A stretch of DNA of 41,818 nt. Origin: GCA-002780795 sp964545385 (GTDB lineage Bacteria; Patescibacteriota; Microgenomatia; UBA1406; GWC2-37-13). Shown here piece by piece: positions 23,247 through 30,678 of this stretch. Location of the stretch: NCBI GenBank assembly GCA_964545385.1, contig CAZJFG010000007.1:1-41818 (forward strand). The letters run 5' to 3'. The notes beneath the pieces are model-generated. The model worked only from the letters and a program-made list of their open reading frames with translations. It was not told the DNA's origin and made no database searches. Numbering within the stretch: the first letter of the stretch is position 1; each line of letters begins with the position of its first letter. A program made the position numbers and the translations under genes.

Positions 23247-24199
23247 ACTTTGTTACTTTGATAATAATTAATAATTTTTTTTATACCTTCTTCAAGATTA
23301 ATATGAGGTTGCCAGTCAAGCAGTTTTTTGGCTTTGGTAATATCGGGTTTTCTTTGTTTTGGATCGTCGATTGGCAAACCTTCTTTGCAGATGATCCGGC
23401 TTTTTGAACCTGTAAGTTTTTTTATAAGCTTGGCATATTCCAGGACAGTATGTTCGTCGATTGAACCAAGGTTGACGATCTCCCTTGCAGTGTTTGGCAA
23501 AAACATGAGCTTTATTAAACCTTCAACCATATCTTCAACATAGCAAAGCGATCTAGTTTGTGCACCGTCGCCAAAAATAGTGATTGGTTTTTCCTCAAGC
23601 GCCTGGACAACAAAGTTTGTAATCATTCGCATGTCTTTTTTAAGTGTGCGAGGACCATATGTATTAAAGATTCTTGCAATCCGGGCATCAACGCTTTCTT
23701 TTCGCCAGAAATGGGCAACAAGTGTTTCACCAAATCGTTTAGCTTCATCATAAACCGATCTTGGTCCGGTTGTTGAACAATTGCCGTTGTAGTTTTCACT
23801 TTGCGGGTGGACAAGCGGATCACCGTAGACCTCGGAAGTTGAAGCAAAAAGAAACTTTGCTCGATTTTTTTTAGCAAGTTTCAAAAGCTCAAGTGTGCCA
23901 AGGGTATTGGCAAGCATAGTTTCCATAGGAAGAGCGTGATAGCTTATCGGACTGTAGTGATTAGGTGATGCAGGTGAGGCTAGGTGAAAAAGTGCGTCGA
24001 TTTTTTCGTGATAGTTTAACGATTTGGTAACATCGTGTTTTATAAAGGTAAAATTTTTGTTTTTTTCCAGGTCGTGGATATTTTTTTGGTCGCTAGTTAA
24101 TAAATTGTCAACACAGATTACCTGAAAATTTTTTTTCAAAAGTTCTTCAGAAAGATGTGAGCCAATAAGACCGGCGCCACCTGCCACAAGTATTTTCAT
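23243..24199 (-). CDS. UDP-glucuronate decarboxylase-like NAD-dependent SDR (UDP-xylose synthase)
   Basis: An extended SDR with NAD motif GGAGLIGSHL near the N-terminus, DALFHLASPASPNHY, the active site SVYDEAKR (Tyr-x3-Lys), ARIFNTYGPR and GDGAQTRSLCYVEDMVEGL. LASPASP and RIFNTYGPRM-type segments are typical of UDP-xylose synthases, which convert UDP-glucuronate to UDP-xylose. The neighbouring ugd makes UDP-glucuronate, supporting this. I start at MKILVAGGAG (24199); the 16-residue extension from 24247 overlaps ugd and is not part of the fold. This leaves 318 aa, the usual length. Confidence 0.87.
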   Translation of the reverse strand: MKILVAGGAGLIGSHLSEELLKKNFQVICVDNLLTSDQKNIHDLEKNKNFTFIKHDVTKSLNYHEKIDALFHLASPASPNHYSPISYHALPMETMLANTLGTLELLKLAKKNRAKFLFASTSEVYGDPLVHPQSENYNGNCSTTGPRSVYDEAKRFGETLVAHFWRKESVDARIARIFNTYGPRTLKKDMRMITNFVVQALEEKPITIFGDGAQTRSLCYVEDMVEGLIKLMFLPNTAREIVNLGSIDEHTVLEYAKLIKKLTGSKSRIICKEGLPIDDPKQRKPDITKAKKLLDWQPHINLEEGIKKIINYYQSNKV

Positions 24200-24206
24200 A
24201 AGTTTA

Positions 24207-25502
24207 TTAAACTGATCTGCGACCAACTGAAAAATATTTAAAACCAAGCTTTTTCAAAAGCAGAGGATCGTAAATATTGCGGCCGTCAAAAATAACCGGA
24301 TTTCTCAAAGTTTTTTTAACACGGTTAAGATCGATCTGCTTAAACTCGTTCCACTCGGTTAAAATAACCAAAGCATCTGCCTCTTTTAAAGTTTTATACG
24401 GGTTATCGACAAGTTTAATACTTTCACCAAACATGTTTTTTATGTTTTGACTGGCTGCCTGGTCGTAGGCGGTAATCTGAAAACCGGCTGCAAGAAGATC
24501 TTTGATCAGATAAACAGATGGGGCTTCGCGAATATCATCAGTATCGGGCTTGAAAGCCAGTCCCCAGATCGCCAGTTTTTTGCCGGGCGCTTGTTTTTTT
24601 ATCTTTGAAAATAGATTTTTTTGGGAAAGACGGTTAATTTCTTCAACTGCCGTTAAAAAGTTTGTGTTCAGATTAAGGTTTTTCCCGATTTGGATAAGAG
24701 CTTTTACATCTTTGGGTAAACACGAACCTCCATATCCGATTCCAGGATTCATAAATATCCGGCCGATTCTTTTGTCCAGACCGACCGCATCAAGCACTCT
24801 CTCGACATCAGCACCGGTTGCCTCGCAGTAAAAAGAAATAAGGTTGGCAAAGGATATTTTTACGGCCAGCATGGCGTTTGCTGTGTATTTTATAAGCTCG
24901 GCTGAAGCAAGATCGGTAATAATTCTTTTACCATTTAAAGGTTTATGGAGCTTCAGCAAAATCTCAACTGCTTTTTTCGAATTTGAACCGATCACTACTC
25001 GGTCGGGATTAAGAGTATCTTGGATAGCCGTTCCTTCCCGTAAAAACTCTGGAACTGAGGCAACTGCAATTTCTGCTTTACTCGGTTTATGTTTATTGAT
25101 AATCGTTTCAATTTTTTTGTTGGTACCGACCGGAACTGTACTTTTGCAGGAAATGACGGTTAATCTTTTCTTCAAATATTTAGCTATTTGACGAGAAACA
25201 TCAAAAACGGTTATCAGGTCAGCTTCACCATTTTGTTTGGGTGGAGTACCAACAGCAATAAATATAACATCGGATTTTGAAATGGCTGTTTCAAAATCCA
25301 GGGTAAAATTAATTCTTTTGGCACGAAGATTTTTTTTTAAAAGTTCGGCAAGTCCAGGTTCATAGATGATAGGATCGCCACTTTTTAACCTATCTATTTT
25401 TTCTTTGGTATGGCCGATAACATAAACATCGTTGCCAAAATCGGCAAAAACGCAAGCAGTGACCAAGCCGACATAACCGTGTCCTATAAAAGTAATCGTC
25501 AT
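24207..25502 (-). CDS. ugd: UDP-glucose 6-dehydrogenase
   Basis: The 431-aa enzyme oxidises UDP-glucose to UDP-glucuronate with two NAD. It has the N-terminal Rossmann motif GHGYVGLVTACVFADFG, VPVGTNKKIE and VASVPEFLREGTAI. The catalytic region has NPGIGYGGSCLPKDVKAL with the active Cys, and the C-terminal domain has WGLAFKPDTDDIREAPSVYLI. All expected motifs are present. It lies between rmlB (16-bp gap) and the UXS-like gene (7-bp gap), which would use its product. Confidence 0.95.
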   Translation of the reverse strand: MTITFIGHGYVGLVTACVFADFGNDVYVIGHTKEKIDRLKSGDPIIYEPGLAELLKKNLRAKRINFTLDFETAISKSDVIFIAVGTPPKQNGEADLITVFDVSRQIAKYLKKRLTVISCKSTVPVGTNKKIETIINKHKPSKAEIAVASVPEFLREGTAIQDTLNPDRVVIGSNSKKAVEILLKLHKPLNGKRIITDLASAELIKYTANAMLAVKISFANLISFYCEATGADVERVLDAVGLDKRIGRIFMNPGIGYGGSCLPKDVKALIQIGKNLNLNTNFLTAVEEINRLSQKNLFSKIKKQAPGKKLAIWGLAFKPDTDDIREAPSVYLIKDLLAAGFQITAYDQAASQNIKNMFGESIKLVDNPYKTLKEADALVILTEWNEFKQIDLNRVKKTLRNPVIFDGRNIYDPLLLKKLGFKYFSVGRRSV

Positions 25503-25518
25503 ATTTTTAAATTAAATT

Positions 25519-26496
25519 TTAATTTTTTAATTTTCTCCACCAATCTTGATTTTTAGTGTACCATTCGATAGTTTTTTGAAGACTGGTTTCAAAGTCAAAT
25601 TCCGGTCGCCAACCAAGTTCATAATTAATTGTTGACCAGTCAATAGCGTAGCGTCGGTCGTGACCGGGACGATCTGCAACATACTCAATTACAGATTCAT
25701 CCTTGCCCATGATTTTAATAATTTTTTTTACAACCTCAAGATTTGAAATATCCTCGGTTTGGCCGCCAACCAGGTAAGTTTTCCCAATGCTTCCCTTTTT
25801 TAAGATAAGATCGATTGCACGACAATGATCTTCGACATAAAGCCAGTCGCGTACATAAAGACCATCGCCGTAGACCGGGACAGGTTTTCCTTCGATAATA
25901 TTTGTAATTGCAAGTGGAATCAGTTTTTCAGGAAATTGGTATGGACCAAAATTATTAGAACAATTTGATATAGTAATGGGAAGGTTATATGTTGTATGAT
26001 AACTATTGACCAGGTGGTCGGAGGCGGCTTTTGAGGCTGAATACGGACTTCTGGGATTGTATTTTGTCTGGTTGGTAAACTTTTCTTTTGTCTTAAGGGG
26101 AAGGGCTCCAAAAACCTCGTCGGTTGAAATATGATGGAATCTTTTTACCTTGTTTTTAAGGCTGGCTTCCAGCAAAACATAGGTTCCTTCGATATTGGTT
26201 TTGATAAAAGGAGCCGGATCACGAATTGAACGGTCGACATGGGACTCTGCGGCAAAATGAACTATAATATCGATTTCTTCATTGTCGATTAACGAATTAA
26301 CAGACCGCAAATTACAGATGTCTTCTTTAACAAATTTGTAGTTAGGGCTGTGGTTCAGGGATTTTAAATTTTCAAGATTACCGGCATAGGTGAGTTTGTC
26401 GAGATTGACAATGTAGTCTTGGGGATATTTTTTCAACCAGTAAAGAATGAAATTTGAGCCGATAAATCCGGCTCCGCCTGTAACAAGTAGCTTCAT
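25519..26496 (-). CDS. rfbB: dTDP-glucose 4,6-dehydratase
   Basis: The 325-aa extended SDR carries GGAGFIGSNFILYWL, HFAAESHVDRSIRDP, the catalytic HISTDEVFGALP (Thr-Asp-Glu) and YSASKAASDHLVNSY (Tyr-x3-Lys). It converts dTDP-glucose to the 4-keto-6-deoxy intermediate used for rhamnose and other deoxysugars. No RmlA, RmlC or RmlD gene is in the window. A TAAAAT at 26504-26509 lies 7 nt before the ATG. Downstream ugd follows on the same strand. Confidence 0.95.
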   Translation of the reverse strand: MKLLVTGGAGFIGSNFILYWLKKYPQDYIVNLDKLTYAGNLENLKSLNHSPNYKFVKEDICNLRSVNSLIDNEEIDIIVHFAAESHVDRSIRDPAPFIKTNIEGTYVLLEASLKNKVKRFHHISTDEVFGALPLKTKEKFTNQTKYNPRSPYSASKAASDHLVNSYHTTYNLPITISNCSNNFGPYQFPEKLIPLAITNIIEGKPVPVYGDGLYVRDWLYVEDHCRAIDLILKKGSIGKTYLVGGQTEDISNLEVVKKIIKIMGKDESVIEYVADRPGHDRRYAIDWSTINYELGWRPEFDFETSLQKTIEWYTKNQDWWRKLKN

Positions 26497-26503
26497 AAGT
26501 AAT

Positions 26504-26509
26504 ATTTTA
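26504..26509 (-). promoter_or_regulatory. Possible -10 box of rfbB
   Basis: TAAAAT on the minus strand with 7 nt to the rfbB ATG. The spacing matches other leaderless starts here, but the -35 (AAGCCA at 17 bp) is poor, so this may be chance in AT-rich DNA. Confidence 0.3.
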
Positions 26510-26512
26510 TCA

Positions 26513-26845
26513 TTAAATCTTAGGTTTGGCTTTTCGTTTTTTGATTTTATTAAGGGAGTACATGATACTTTTGTTCAGATCAATATTTTTAATACGGGCA
26601 AAACGAAGGATGGCTACAAGAATATCTCCAAGTTCTTTGATATAGGACTCGTCTTTTTGAGCTGCCAGGTTGGTTGGTTTTCTACCGGTTGCCGAAAGAT
26701 AGGCCCTGGCCATCTCACCGACTTCTTCAACCAAAGAAAGGATAAGCATCGAGCCAAACTCTTTTGATTCTTTCCATTCTTTATCTATTCCTTCAAGATA
26801 AAGATAATAACGGCCAAAAGGTGATTTTTCTTTTCGTTTTTTCAT
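26513..26845 (-). CDS. MazG-like nucleotide pyrophosphohydrolase domain protein
   Basis: The 110-aa helical protein has the metal-binding pattern of the MazG/all-alpha NTP-PPase superfamily: SLVEEVGEMARAYL (the ExxE part) and, 35 residues later, KELGDILVAILRFARIKNID (the ExxD part). Such enzymes split nucleoside triphosphates to the monophosphate and pyrophosphate, often to clear damaged nucleotides. The single-domain size fits. It sits between miaB and rfbB with 8- and 16-bp gaps; the link to sugar genes is probably only transcriptional. Confidence 0.78.
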   Translation of the reverse strand: MKKRKEKSPFGRYYLYLEGIDKEWKESKEFGSMLILSLVEEVGEMARAYLSATGRKPTNLAAQKDESYIKELGDILVAILRFARIKNIDLNKSIMYSLNKIKKRKAKPKI

Positions 26846-26853
26846 TTTTAATA

Positions 26854-27975
26854 TTATAATCTATTTTTAGAATTTATTAGCTTATCCAAAATTAACCAGC
26901 GTTTCTTTTTTACTTCGTGAGGAACATTATCTTTCATTATTTTTGTTGCTGCGGTAAAAGGTCTGGATGAATATATGGAAATATAGGCTTTTTCAAAATC
27001 CACTTTTTTGCAAAGTTTAACAGTATTTTTAAATTTTCTATCAGTCTCTTTGGGAAATCCGACAATGATATCAGTTGTTAATTTTAAATTTTTAATTTTT
27101 GATTTTAGATTCATGACAAGATTAAGATATTCGGTCGCCGTGTACCAACGGTTCATTTTTCTTAAAATTTCATCATCTCCAGATTGTACAGGTAGGTGAA
27201 TAGTCCTTGAGATGTTTTTGTTTTGGGCCAAAACAGCAATCAGTTGCTCGGAAAAGTCCCAGGGATTTGCAGAGATAAAATCGACTTTTTTAAAACCCAT
27301 TTTTGCGACTTGTTCAAGAAGATGGGGGAAGAGTGTATGTATACGGTAGCGACCGAGGTGCTTAACGTATATCGGTTTATAATTTCGAATTTTGAATTGC
27401 GAATTTTTTACAAGATCGGCGCCGTAGGAGTTTACGTTTTGGCCCAGAAGAGTAATATTTTTATACCCTTTTTGTTTTAACAATTCGCATTCTTTTATAA
27501 TTTCTTCAAACGGTCGGCTTACTTCCGGACCGCGAGCAAAAGGGACAACACAGTAAGTGCAAAAGTTATTACAGCCATTTGAAATTGGAACAAAAGCGTT
27601 TACTTTGTCTTTACGAAGAGGTATATGGTCAAATCCGACCTCGCTTATTGGTAGAAACTCATCAACTTCTGGAAGTATTTTTTTTAGTCTTTCAAGATAC
27701 TTGCCGCTTTTATCACTTACCGCAAGGCCGACCATACAACCTGTTAGAACAATTTTCAATTTGCAATTTACAATTTTTAATTTTGACAGATTGTTGATTA
27801 AGCCATATACTCGATTTTCAGCAGATTCACGCACCATGCAGGTATTTATCACAATATAATCGGCATTTTTATAAGAAATAACTTTTTTCATGCCACGGTT
27901 TTCCAGAATAGCAGCTATTCTTTCGGAATCGGCAACATTTTGCTGGCAGCCGAAGGTTTTTATAAAATATTTCAT
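26854..27975 (-). CDS. miaB: tRNA methylthiotransferase MiaB-like, lacking the TRAM domain
   Basis: The radical-SAM enzyme adds a methylthio group to i6A37 in tRNA. The three N-terminal cluster cysteines are in FGCQQN, NTCMVRESAENRV and LTGCMVG; the radical-SAM triad is CNNFCTYC in PFARGPEVSR; LLGQNVNSYG and LTTDIIVGFPKET follow. The protein stops at 373 aa after HEVKKKRWLILDKLINSKNRL, just where the TRAM RNA-binding domain should begin (family about 440 aa). AT-rich tracts encode residues about 63-75, 189-199 and 288-300. A related family member is possible, but the GCQQN/NTC pattern favours MiaB. Confidence 0.88.
   Translation of the reverse strand: MKYFIKTFGCQQNVADSERIAAILENRGMKKVISYKNADYIVINTCMVRESAENRVYGLINNLSKLKIVNCKLKIVLTGCMVGLAVSDKSGKYLERLKKILPEVDEFLPISEVGFDHIPLRKDKVNAFVPISNGCNNFCTYCVVPFARGPEVSRPFEEIIKECELLKQKGYKNITLLGQNVNSYGADLVKNSQFKIRNYKPIYVKHLGRYRIHTLFPHLLEQVAKMGFKKVDFISANPWDFSEQLIAVLAQNKNISRTIHLPVQSGDDEILRKMNRWYTATEYLNLVMNLKSKIKNLKLTTDIIVGFPKETDRKFKNTVKLCKKVDFEKAYISIYSSRPFTAATKIMKDNVPHEVKKKRWLILDKLINSKNRL
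27075..27111. repeat. AT-rich tract in miaB (third)
   Basis: TTAATTTTAAATTTTTAATT-type DNA encoding NLKSKIKNLKL. By length the protein segment matches ordinary MiaB, so here the tract replaces sequence and does not add to it; it may be only compositional. Confidence 0.3.
27379..27411. repeat. AT-rich tract in miaB (second)
   Basis: AATTTCGAATTTTGAATTGCGAATTTT units (plus strand; given in the continuous region named by the coordinates) encode KNSQFKIRNYK directly after the conserved NVNSYGADL, an apparent addition to a loop. Confidence 0.5.
27751..27787. repeat. AT-rich tract in miaB (first)
   Basis: CAATTTGCAATTTACAATTT units on the plus strand encode SKLKIVNCKLKI between the ENRVYG helix and the conserved LTGC strand, a variable-length loop in MiaB. 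Confidence 0.5.
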
Positions 27976-27980
27976 AGAGA

Positions 27981-29048
27981 TTATCTTGCCAATCTTTGTT
28001 TTTTAATCCGGTTAAGAAGAATAATAAAAACAAGAAGGATAATGGCAATAGTTATGAAGGCGATCATTTTTTCCGGACCTCTAAGGAATAAACTGGCTAC
28101 TCCAAGAGTAAAAGAAACAATCCAGTAAAAAATTGCAATGCGTCTTTTACCCCAGCCGATTTCGATTAGTCGATGATGAAGATGTCCCCAGTCGGCTCGA
28201 AAAGGCGATTTTTTATTTTTAATTCTTCTTATAATGGTGTAAATTGCATCAATCATTGGAACTGATAAAATTAAAATTGCAGTTCCAAGTTTGCCAAAAG
28301 AAAGGATAGAAAGAATTCCCAGTAAAAAACCAGCAAGCGACCCACCTCCATAACCCGGCATTATTTTTTGAGGATAAAAATTATAAGGTAAAAAACCTAA
28401 AAAAGCGCCGGTCACAATAAAACTGAAGACAGTGACGGTTTGAGCACTAATGTCGTGGGCGGTAAATCTTTGAGAAAGAAGTCCTAAAAAAAAGGCCGTA
28501 ATTCCAACAAAACCAGGCAACTGTCCATCAACTCCTTTGCTCCAATTGACCATATTCATAAGCCAGGTCAGCCAGAGAACAGCCAAAAAATCCGAAAATA
28601 CCAGTATTGAATGGTTACCGAAGAAAGAAAAAGAAAGTCTCCATTGGTCAAGATGGATAACGCCGCCAAAAGGATTTGAGACGTAAGGAATACCCAAACC
28701 ATAGCTGATCACCAAAGCCGAAATAGCAAGATTGGCAATGAAACGCAAATATGGCGAAAGATCATAATAGTCGTCCAGAAGCCCAACAACAACAACCAAA
28801 AAACTGGAAAAAAGAATTCCGAAAAGAATTTTGTTAATAGGAAGTAAAACAAGAGTTGTTCCCAAAATTGCCAGATAGATAGGCAGTCCGCCACCTCTGG
28901 GAATAATTCCAGTATGGGTATGAGCCGGATGGAAGCGGGTTCTTTTATCGGTGACAAGATGCAATTTTTTAGCAAGAGAAATCATTGGTTTGGTCAAAAT
29001 CAATGCCAAAAGAAAAGATATTAATATAGCGGGTAACATTAATTCCAT
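27981..29048 (-). CDS. WecA/TagO-like undecaprenyl-phosphate sugar-1-phosphate transferase, atypical motif
   Basis: The 355-aa, roughly 10-helix membrane protein belongs to the GT4/MraY superfamily that moves a sugar-1-phosphate from a UDP-sugar to a polyprenyl phosphate. Visible are PRGGGLPIYL, LLDDYYDLSPYLRF (the metal-binding DD), NMVNWSKGVDGQLPG (normally N-x3-N-x2-DGxDG), and RADWGHLHHRLIEIGW (the HLHHR motif of WecA). The usual FMGDxGS motif is replaced by MPGYGGGSLAGF, so the conserved Asp is missing. It could start envelope-glycan or teichoic-type polymer synthesis. Gap to the next gene upstream is 1 bp. Confidence 0.85.
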   Translation of the reverse strand: MELMLPAILISFLLALILTKPMISLAKKLHLVTDKRTRFHPAHTHTGIIPRGGGLPIYLAILGTTLVLLPINKILFGILFSSFLVVVVGLLDDYYDLSPYLRFIANLAISALVISYGLGIPYVSNPFGGVIHLDQWRLSFSFFGNHSILVFSDFLAVLWLTWLMNMVNWSKGVDGQLPGFVGITAFFLGLLSQRFTAHDISAQTVTVFSFIVTGAFLGFLPYNFYPQKIMPGYGGGSLAGFLLGILSILSFGKLGTAILILSVPMIDAIYTIIRRIKNKKSPFRADWGHLHHRLIEIGWGKRRIAIFYWIVSFTLGVASLFLRGPEKMIAFITIAIILLVFIILLNRIKKQRLAR

Positions 29049-29049
29049 A

Positions 29050-29355
29050 TTAGGTGACTAAAAAAATAATCTTGATAAAGATTAACGTAATACTTACAAT
29101 AATAAAAAAATTCAAGTAATTAATGATGTTTCGGACAAAATCATTTTCTTTAAAGTATTTGTTCAGAAAATAAATATTAGCAAAAAATAAAATATCCATA
29201 ATAAGAAGCATAATAAAAATTAGCCAGGAGTCTGAGAGTTGATCTTCGCCCCAGGGTTTTGAATAGAAAAGTGGAATTTGCGGAGGAAGAGTGGAAAAAC
29301 GCAAGCCAAAAGTCAATATCATGACAATGTTTGCTGCAATTAAAAATATTTTCAT
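29050..29355 (-). CDS. Hypothetical membrane protein, 101 aa
   Basis: I do not recognise a named family. The protein has three hydrophobic segments (about 3-17, 44-65 and 79-99). Between the first two lies a conserved-looking loop, STLPPQIPLFYSKPWGEDQL, which I recall in small CPR membrane proteins. It sits between the PMT-like glycosyltransferase (9-bp gap) and the WecA-like gene (1-bp gap), so a supporting role in envelope-glycan synthesis is plausible but unproven. Confidence 0.65.
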   Translation of the reverse strand: MKIFLIAANIVMILTFGLRFSTLPPQIPLFYSKPWGEDQLSDSWLIFIMLLIMDILFFANIYFLNKYFKENDFVRNIINYLNFFIIVSITLIFIKIIFLVT

Positions 29356-29364
29356 GTTTTTATT

Positions 29365-30678
29365 TTAATACATTGCTTGGATATCATAACTTCCATCTTC
29401 ACCGAGTATAAAAGCTTTTTGGGGATAAAAAGGCAGATAGTAGGTTATTTTTTTTTCAGGAATTAAAACTTTCCCGACATAGTTTGGTATATCTTGATAA
29501 GACTTTCTGTATATAAATACTCTTTTATCATCAAAATAATATTTAGCGGTAAAAAAGTCAAGATCATTGATTACATAAAGTAAGTCATATTCCTTGGCAA
29601 TTTTTTTTATTTCACCAATGACTTTTCTTGAATCAAACTTGGTACGGTACTTAATCTGTTGTTTATTGTAAACAATCGTTAATAAAAAGAGTAATAAGAT
29701 AAAAAATATTTTCGTCTTTTTAGGTAATTTTTCTAAAATAGCTATTAACAATAACAATAATCCAAAAGTCGAAAAAATAAGATATCGTGGCAAATAAATT
29801 GATTTCGCAAACGAAATTAATCCGATAAACAATGGAGTAATTACTCCCCAAATGAACATAAGTAGGAAGGTTTGATTTTTCACCTTTTTTTTAAAAACTG
29901 TTAAATTTCTTAAACCAGTAAGAAGAATTAATATGATAAGAATGTTTATTAGGCTAAAAAGCGTTTTTATTTTGGTAGGATAGATATTTGATTCATATCC
30001 GGTATAAATTTTTCCAAGAGTTTTTAAAAAATAAAAAAAATCGGGCTTTTCTACCCAAAAAGACTGAATTAAAAAATGTCTATTTAAAAAAAGAAAAATA
30101 AGCCAAGGAACAAAACTCAAGGCAATAATAATAAAAGGTTTCAATTGTTTGATACACTTTTTTTTATTAGTCAAATAAAAAAAGAACAACTGGCCTAAAA
30201 CAACAAAAATCATAAAGTAATGAGTATACAGACCGGCAATAGTTACACCTATGTAAATAATATATTTTTTTTGGATAAAAAAATAAAACGACAAGGAGGA
30301 AAGCAAAGCAAAAAAAGTATACATACGAGCCTCAAAAGCATAGTAAATAAACAAAGGATTCAGAATAAAAAAATTCAGATAAAAAAAACTTTTTTTAGTT
30401 GAGAATTTAAAAATATTTGAGAGAAACAAAAAACCAGTATAAACTAAACCCCAATAACAAATAAGAGAAAATAACCTTAAAGAGATTTCCGAAGGACCAA
30501 AAACTTTGATCCAAAAATGGATTATTAGATAATAAAGAGGAGGATTAAAATCCTTTGCTGTAAAAAGAAAGATATTCAATAGATTTTCTTTTGCCAAAGC
30601 GTATGTAAACGCCTCGTCCCGCCAAAAAGATTGAACAAAAAAAATAAGAGGAGTTTTTGTAAATAAAAAGTTAATCAT
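29365..30678 (-). CDS. PMT/GT39-like membrane glycosyltransferase
   Basis: The 437-aa protein has about ten membrane helices. Its first loop carries QSFWRDEAFTYALAKE with the acidic pair D21-E22, and then FTAKDFNPPLYYLIIHFWIKVFG, the signature of GT-C enzymes of the protein-O-mannosyltransferase/ArnT type. They take sugars from polyprenyl-phosphate donors, as the DPM1-GtrA protein of this cluster could supply. A soluble C-terminal part (about 340-437) is probably extracellular. The start overlaps the upstream GT2 stop by 4 bp (ATGA). The gene is visibly richer in A+T than its neighbours. Confidence 0.83.
   Translation of the reverse strand: MINFLFTKTPLIFFVQSFWRDEAFTYALAKENLLNIFLFTAKDFNPPLYYLIIHFWIKVFGPSEISLRLFSLICYWGLVYTGFLFLSNIFKFSTKKSFFYLNFFILNPLFIYYAFEARMYTFFALLSSLSFYFFIQKKYIIYIGVTIAGLYTHYFMIFVVLGQLFFFYLTNKKKCIKQLKPFIIIALSFVPWLIFLFLNRHFLIQSFWVEKPDFFYFLKTLGKIYTGYESNIYPTKIKTLFSLINILIILILLTGLRNLTVFKKKVKNQTFLLMFIWGVITPLFIGLISFAKSIYLPRYLIFSTFGLLLLLIAILEKLPKKTKIFFILLLFLLTIVYNKQQIKYRTKFDSRKVIGEIKKIAKEYDLLYVINDLDFFTAKYYFDDKRVFIYRKSYQDIPNYVGKVLIPEKKITYYLPFYPQKAFILGEDGSYDIQAMY

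Noticed and set aside
24200..24247. 16-residue N-terminal extension of the UXS-like protein
   Set aside because: It precedes the Rossmann start MKILVAGGAG and overlaps ugd; no family support.
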